A DNA stretch of 9,580 nt from Candidatus Parcubacteria bacterium. Its GTDB lineage: Bacteria > Patescibacteriota > Minisyncoccia > JAHIHE01 > JAGLIN01. The stretch is from assembly GCA_023142975.1 (NCBI GenBank), contig JAGLIN010000032.1, positions 1 to 9,580 of the forward strand, in the 5' to 3' direction. Below are positions 5,200-9,580 of this stretch, one piece after another. How positions within the stretch are numbered: the stretch's first letter is position 1; each line of letters begins with the position of its first letter. The notes below the pieces were generated by a model. It was not told the origin of the DNA. It made no database searches and worked only from the letters and a program-made list of their open reading frames with translations. Made by a program: the position numbers and the translations under genes.

Positions 5200-6468
5200 T
5201 TATTCCAAAATAATATCTCCGCCGAAATATTCTATTTTTTCTATAAAATCGTAACTCCCAACAAACAATACATTTTCGGCAGAAGCTGAAGTTGAATAAA
5301 CATTCTCAAAAAGTTTTACGAGTTCCCTGTTGGATAAATCTTGAATTTCTACAAGCTGACTTTCTGTTGGTTTTTTAATAAATGTTATTGCTATTTCAAT
5401 GTTCTCGCTTGAATTTCCTGACTTGTATTTATTTTCTATTATCGTTTTTAGAGATACTAATATTCTATCAGAAATAACTATAGAATTTTCCTCACAAACC
5501 TCCTGACACTTTTCTAAAGTTTCAAAAGGTGTCTTATGAGAACAGCCGCTAACACCCTTCTTAATACATATCCCTTCGTTTTGATCAAATTCATATCCTA
5601 ACCAAGCTCCCGGACAGTTACCTTCGCCCGTAACTTTCTCACTACACCTCGCATCAACCGCTGATTTTTCTTTGATTGTGAATTCATTGGAATGGATTAT
5701 CTTCTTTTTATCTGCGTCATTAAAATCCAACACAACACTTTTGATTCTATACTTTCCAATAGGAACTTGCTTTGAGATAGGTTTGAAAACCGCAGCTTTA
5801 GGATTGTCACATGATTTTTCTTCTTGATGCCAATTATATTCCATGTTGCCGTAAGATTCTATAGTGTCGTATACAAGCCCGCCTATAACACCACACATAC
5901 CCAACACCATTTCAACAGGTACCCAATTATTATCATCAAACCGTTCTATGCCTAATAACGGCGCATAAACGCGTATACTTTTATCTAAATTATTTTTCAC
6001 CATTATCTTCACCGTCTCCCCCTGCTCATATTCTATTTTATCTGTCGTAATAATCACTTCTTCAACCAACTCTTCTTTAACCTTCTCGCATTTCCCATTT
6101 TCACATTTGCAAGTATGCTGAATTTCTAACGGTTGCCAACATATAGAACACTGAGGGCCTTCTGGATCAATAAGCATTCTTTGACGCTCTCTGCTTATTT
6201 CTGCAGCTTCTTCCCGAGGAAGACATTGATATCCTTCGTCCAAAGTGCTACCGCAAGGAGTGCAGATACCACCAGTATAAACAAGCTTGCAATCAGTATC
6301 AATCTCACATTGAGTTTCAATAATAGGATTTATAATCGGCAAATCTGTTTTGGGTGTTTTTAATAAATAACTCGTTGCTCCAAACAAAACTCCCAGCATT
6401 ACAACTAAAGTAATAATCAAAACCATTTTCGGCATTGAAGCTAAATCAAATAATGTTTGCTTTTTCAT
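5200..6468 (-). CDS. Membrane-anchored multidomain protein with Cys-rich, Ig-like and Kunitz/BPTI-like domains
   Basis: Probably anchored in the membrane with its body outside. It has 422 residues, with a signal-anchor helix at 14-36 and no lipobox Cys. Residues 54-127 hold ten Cys in a CxxDxDC...CKCENGKC pattern. About 138-267 is a beta-rich, Ig-like domain (TTDKIEYEQGE start, GKYRI strand at 238-242), with Cys192 and Cys220 as a possible pair. Residues 275-325 form a Kunitz/BPTI-like domain: Cys at 275, 285, 301, 309, 321 and 325, spaced 9-15-7-11-3 against 8-15-7-12-3 in BPTI, with GYEFDQNEGIC, SGC and a Phe before the fifth Cys in the expected places. About 331-422 is an alpha/beta C-terminal domain I cannot name. 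All 18 Cys lie outside the membrane and the number is even, which fits disulfides. It follows the DUF3160 gene by 32 bp, probably in one operon. The target of the Kunitz domain is unknown; its P1 position is Pro286. Confidence 0.8.
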   Translation of the reverse strand: MKKQTLFDLASMPKMVLIITLVVMLGVLFGATSYLLKTPKTDLPIINPIIETQCEIDTDCKLVYTGGICTPCGSTLDEGYQCLPREEAAEISRERQRMLIDPEGPQCSICWQPLEIQHTCKCENGKCEKVKEELVEEVIITTDKIEYEQGETVKIMVKNNLDKSIRVYAPLLGIERFDDNNWVPVEMVLGMCGVIGGLVYDTIESYGNMEYNWHQEEKSCDNPKAAVFKPISKQVPIGKYRIKSVVLDFNDADKKKIIHSNEFTIKEKSAVDARCSEKVTGEGNCPGAWLGYEFDQNEGICIKKGVSGCSHKTPFETLEKCQEVCEENSIVISDRILVSLKTIIENKYKSGNSSENIEIAITFIKKPTESQLVEIQDLSNRELVKLFENVYSTSASAENVLFVGSYDFIEKIEYFGGDIILE

Positions 6469-6500
6469 GTTTTTATTTTTAATTTAATTAAATTTTTGTC

Positions 6501-8996
6501 CTAATTTTTATCCATCCATTCCAGCTCATCTGGCGGATTTGATTTTAATAGCTCCCGCCACTTTTCATCAGTTAATCTGTCTTTCATCGGATATTTAAAC
6601 TCGTAATAACTCATCACCGGTCCCGCGCCGATTAGAATCCTTCCATCGGGAACTTTATAAGCGACAACTATCATTTTAACATATCCGACTCCCTCTTCCA
6701 AAACTTGTTTTGTATTTTGATCCGTATGAACATCAGCAATAATTGTTGTTTTCTTCGCTTTATCATCAACATCAGCAATCACGCCGTTTAATTCTTCGCC
6801 AAAACTCTTAATAAATTCATAATCATCTTCGGTAAGTTCTTCGTTTTCTAATTCTTTCTTAGATAACTCAACTAATCTTTTTAGAACTCTTTCTAAGCTT
6901 TCCAATCTCTGTTTTGCGGAATCATCAAGAACTTCCATTTCAGTCAAGCCCTTGTTTGTCATTCTCGTTAGAGCCAAAAGTTTGTTATAAAATTCTGGGA
7001 CCGGTTCAATATAGCCGACAACAGGTTTTTCTGGAGAAATTGCTACCGCACTTTCAAGTGTTATAGTGTAACTCTGTTTAGCATACAAAATCGTATCGTG
7101 CCGCAGTTCCGCCCAAGAGGCAAGCGCAGAAGTCAGTTCTTTTTCCTGCCACGCCTCTGTTTGCATAAAGGTCGGATAGCCAGCGCCGAATTCTTTTAAC
7201 AATGGTTTCAACGCGTCAAGCCATGACCAATAAAGATTTTTCTGCCAGTCAGCTTCCGTAAAACCGTCAAATTCTTCTTTGAATTTATTGAATTGCGTTT
7301 CATAAGCTATTTTGTTTCCTTCTTTGTCTTTTCCTTCATATTCCGTATCGCCCGATTCAACCAAAATATCTTTCGCTCTTTTTGATCCTAACAATGCCAT
7401 TGCGTCTAATCCTCTTGGAAAAACCCTTTGCGGTCCGCCTTGTGTTATTTCACAAGTAAAAGCGTCTCCGCAATTTTTACCGATATATTCTCCAACATAA
7501 GGAGAAACTAAATTAGAAAATAAATAAGAATCCGGAATAAATCTCTGTCCCATCAGGCGAAATCCTTTCGTATGTTCCAAAACTTCATCCGCTTGCTCCG
7601 GACTGAATGGCGGCCAAAGCGCGGCTTCTCCCGTTCCTCCATATATTTCCGGACTTCTGTATTCCGCCAGTTTCGCTTTCAACTTGCCAAGATTTTCTTC
7701 CGTCAAATCACTTAAAACAAATTCATTTCCAAAAACAAAATTTATTGCTTCCAAATATTCATAAGGACCAAGATCATCGGAAAGTCCGACATAGAAAGCG
7801 GTAACTCCGTAAATCCGATCCCATTTGTTTTTCAAATCTTCGTTCCCGGCAAATTCAGCAGCAAGCAAACTCGCCTGCATTGTTTGAATTCTTGCGTCAT
7901 ACAAAGAAATCAGCGCTTTGCATGGCGGAAAATCACTGCAATCTTCTCCCGCTTCAACTTGGTCTGTTCCTTTTAAAAGCATAGAAATTCTGCCATACCA
8001 CATCATCGCTTTGAAATAATTTTTCAATTTTTCTGATCTCGTATAATGCCCTCTTGGAACATACTGTGAATAATCTTCTTTATAAACAAAAAGCGGAGAA
8101 TTTGAAAATCCTTCATGCTTTTCTATTAATTCCAATTCTTTCTGAACTTCTTCCTTTACGAAATCAGGAATTTTAAAAGTATATTTATCTAATTCTTCTT
8201 CTGTAAAATAAGCGCTGGCATCTTCCATCTCACACTCCCAATCATTTTCAGCGCAATCTCCTTTCACTTGATTTAACTGAGGTTTAAGCAATTCTAATCC
8301 GACAGATAAATAAATTATATTTCTTTTATACGCTTCTGACAACTCCATTCCTTGTTTATATCCTTCCTTTTTTATATCGTCAGCTGTTAAATAAATTGTT
8401 TGCATTTCAAAAAATAATTTTCCTGCCTCATTTGACAATTCAGTTATCAGTTCTTTACTAATCCCCCAAATATTATCATAAAACTCTCTCTCCTCAATCT
8501 GCCTCAAAGTCTCATCAAATTGAATATGATATAAATGCAGTAATGAATCCGAAGTGATAAAAACAGGAATTTCTTTATCTTTTAAAATTTTGTAAGGATT
8601 TGTAATGTCTTCTTCTTTTAAATTAATTTTTAAATTAAACAAATTATCAGTAACAGCAAATCCGTTTTTATTTAATAAACTCAATGTTTCATTGTCCAAG
8701 AAAACTTTCCTAGAAAAATCTTTATAATTTGAAATCTGCGAAGTTTTCAAAGGCAAGCTATACTGCGCTGTTTGTAATTCTATATCCAGCGGATCCAATG
8801 AATAATATTTCGCGAAAGCCAGTTTTTCGGTGCTGATATTTGATAAATCAATCGGTTCTGTTTTTAGAATTCCTTGTTTTGACTCATTCAGAGCTGGAGC
8901 TGGAAAATGAAGCGTTATAAAATTCTCAACCAACACTACTCCCCCTATTATTACAAATATTAACAAAACAACGCCGATTAAATATTTTGTTTTCAT
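6501..8996 (-). CDS. DUF3160 family protein, membrane-anchored, extracellular
   Basis: Function unknown; the family is known only as DUF3160. It has 831 residues, with one N-terminal hydrophobic helix (about 5-27) acting as signal or anchor and the rest predicted outside the cell. Family-typical stretches in order: TSDSLLHLYH (148-157), PRGHYTRSEKL (314-324), MMWYGR (331-336), RLMGQRFIPDSYLF (480-493), FPRGLDAMALLGSKRA (526-541), RHDTILYAKQSYT (632-644) and ADVHTDQNT (754-762). Possible ligand or metal residues are His154, His157, His633 and His757 with nearby Asp. Six Cys form three close pairs (248/255, 353/359, 509/515), suggesting three local disulfide loops. The gene is intact and lacks an SD; its AT-rich leader resembles that of the downstream Kunitz-domain gene. 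It is the likely first gene of that pair, 72 bp after the glycosidase gene. Confidence 0.9.
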   Translation of the reverse strand: MKTKYLIGVVLLIFVIIGGVVLVENFITLHFPAPALNESKQGILKTEPIDLSNISTEKLAFAKYYSLDPLDIELQTAQYSLPLKTSQISNYKDFSRKVFLDNETLSLLNKNGFAVTDNLFNLKINLKEEDITNPYKILKDKEIPVFITSDSLLHLYHIQFDETLRQIEEREFYDNIWGISKELITELSNEAGKLFFEMQTIYLTADDIKKEGYKQGMELSEAYKRNIIYLSVGLELLKPQLNQVKGDCAENDWECEMEDASAYFTEEELDKYTFKIPDFVKEEVQKELELIEKHEGFSNSPLFVYKEDYSQYVPRGHYTRSEKLKNYFKAMMWYGRISMLLKGTDQVEAGEDCSDFPPCKALISLYDARIQTMQASLLAAEFAGNEDLKNKWDRIYGVTAFYVGLSDDLGPYEYLEAINFVFGNEFVLSDLTEENLGKLKAKLAEYRSPEIYGGTGEAALWPPFSPEQADEVLEHTKGFRLMGQRFIPDSYLFSNLVSPYVGEYIGKNCGDAFTCEITQGGPQRVFPRGLDAMALLGSKRAKDILVESGDTEYEGKDKEGNKIAYETQFNKFKEEFDGFTEADWQKNLYWSWLDALKPLLKEFGAGYPTFMQTEAWQEKELTSALASWAELRHDTILYAKQSYTITLESAVAISPEKPVVGYIEPVPEFYNKLLALTRMTNKGLTEMEVLDDSAKQRLESLERVLKRLVELSKKELENEELTEDDYEFIKSFGEELNGVIADVDDKAKKTTIIADVHTDQNTKQVLEEGVGYVKMIVVAYKVPDGRILIGAGPVMSYYEFKYPMKDRLTDEKWRELLKSNPPDELEWMDKN

Positions 8997-9068
8997 ATTT
9001 TTGTTTTAATTTAATAAAATATTAATTAAAAAACTGTCTATGGGATTTATCACTGAACTAAATTCCAA

Positions 9069-9580
9069 TTAGATATCATAAATCTCATCCGTCAAAAGTT
9101 CATAATATTTTCTGATGATTCGCCTGATTCCCACGGCAGACCAAAGCTGGACTTCACTGCCTTCGTTCTTGCTTCCGGTAAGTTCATGATACGGAACCGG
9201 TTTTCCTTTAACATCAACATAAACTTCAGGAATAGATTTCATTTGTTCTACCGCGTTCAATGTATCCTCGGTGATTTTCAAAATTGTGTTTTTCATTATC
9301 CGCTGTGTGCTGACAGGCCATCCTTCAATTATAGAAAGTTTCAAATGTTTGCTAAGCCCCAAAACGACAAACGCGGTTTGCTTGATCCAGATAACCAGTC
9401 CGTGATATTCCTGAGGAGTATAAAAATACTTGCTTTTTCTGGCGGTGATAAGCGGTCCTGATTTTGTATAGAAATAATTCGTATCTAATAAGCGTTTACA
9501 AAAGCTTTCCAGCTCTTCTTTATTTCCTCTGCAATATGTATAAAGATAAGATTCATCAACATGATTTAACTCCATTTTTT
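9069..9580 (-). CDS. Probable glycogen-debranching-type glycosidase, C-terminal part only
   Basis: At least 168 residues of a larger protein that enters from the right edge. The C-terminus resembles the (alpha/alpha)6-barrel end of amylo-alpha-1,6-glucosidase/debranching enzymes: YFYTPQEYHGLVIWIKQTAF matches the usual YHxGxxWPW segment. IPEVYV...VPYHELTGS, then QLWSAVGIRRII, matches the region that normally ends in QAWSxxxxLxxL. If right, it would release alpha-1,6-linked glucose from glycogen-like polymer. An ATG at 9575 could serve as a start, but a free-standing C-terminal fragment is less likely than a gene cut by the window edge. A related six-hairpin glycosidase (GH63 or trehalase-like) is the main alternative. 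No signal sequence can be judged. It is on the same strand as DUF3160, 72 bp upstream; that gap has a T6 tract but no convincing stem. Confidence 0.6.
   Translation of the reverse strand, partial: KMELNHVDESYLYTYCRGNKEELESFCKRLLDTNYFYTKSGPLITARKSKYFYTPQEYHGLVIWIKQTAFVVLGLSKHLKLSIIEGWPVSTQRIMKNTILKITEDTLNAVEQMKSIPEVYVDVKGKPVPYHELTGSKNEGSEVQLWSAVGIRRIIRKYYELLTDEIYDI

Noticed and set aside
9069..9575. Complete 168-residue gene starting at ATG 9575
   Set aside because: The content matches only the C-terminal end of a much longer glycosidase family and the ATG is five bases from the window edge, so a gene cut by the edge is more likely.
1..9580. Alternative genetic code (TGA as Gly) as in some CPR lineages
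   Set aside because: All complete genes translate through normal family motifs and end at TAA without needing TGA to be read as an amino acid.

Overview
The window is AT-rich bacterial DNA with the standard genetic code (no in-frame TGA readthrough is needed). It carries housekeeping genes mixed with poorly known surface proteins. Lysine-rich proteins, AT-rich leaders that mostly lack a Shine-Dalgarno (SD) sequence, a short KMSKS-type tyrosyl-tRNA synthetase, a DUF3160 protein and short mobile-looking hairpin repeats together suggest a Candidate Phyla Radiation (Patescibacteria) genome. That is an inference from style; no rRNA gene or marker set is present to prove it.

Layout. Positions 1-1952 (minus) hold a class A penicillin-binding protein whose C-terminus runs off the left edge. 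It is followed by a 245-bp divergent intergenic region with a 7-bp tandem repeat, an ATTCCC-N8-GGGAAT hairpin repeat and a rightward promoter. Positions 2198-2773 (plus) hold two small paralogous proteins of unknown function. Each has its own promoter, SD sequence and terminator hairpin that surrounds the stop codon. tyrS (2868-4055, plus) follows, apparently from a third promoter of the same design. It ends tail-to-tail with an 11-bp overlap on a ROK-family sugar kinase (4045-4944, minus). The 255-bp gap 4945-5199 contains a GC-rich hairpin repeat and a 30-codon remnant that looks like the start of a ribonucleotide reductase ATP-cone. Positions 5200-8996 (minus) hold two membrane-anchored, disulfide-rich outer proteins 32 bp apart: an 831-residue DUF3160 protein, then a 422-residue protein with a Cys-rich domain, an Ig-like domain, a bacterial Kunitz/BPTI-like domain and an unassigned C-terminal domain. 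Positions 9069-9580 (minus) hold the C-terminal end of a probable glycogen-debranching-type glycosidase that enters from the right edge.

How they fit together. The leftward genes at the right (debranching-type glycosidase, DUF3160, Kunitz protein) may be one transcription unit, with the sugar kinase downstream on the same strand. The glycosidase and ROK kinase could both serve sugar use. DUF3160 and the Kunitz protein look like a paired cell-surface module. The most unusual parts are the self-contained small-gene cassettes at 2129-2819, the Kunitz protein next to DUF3160, and the ATP-cone fossil.
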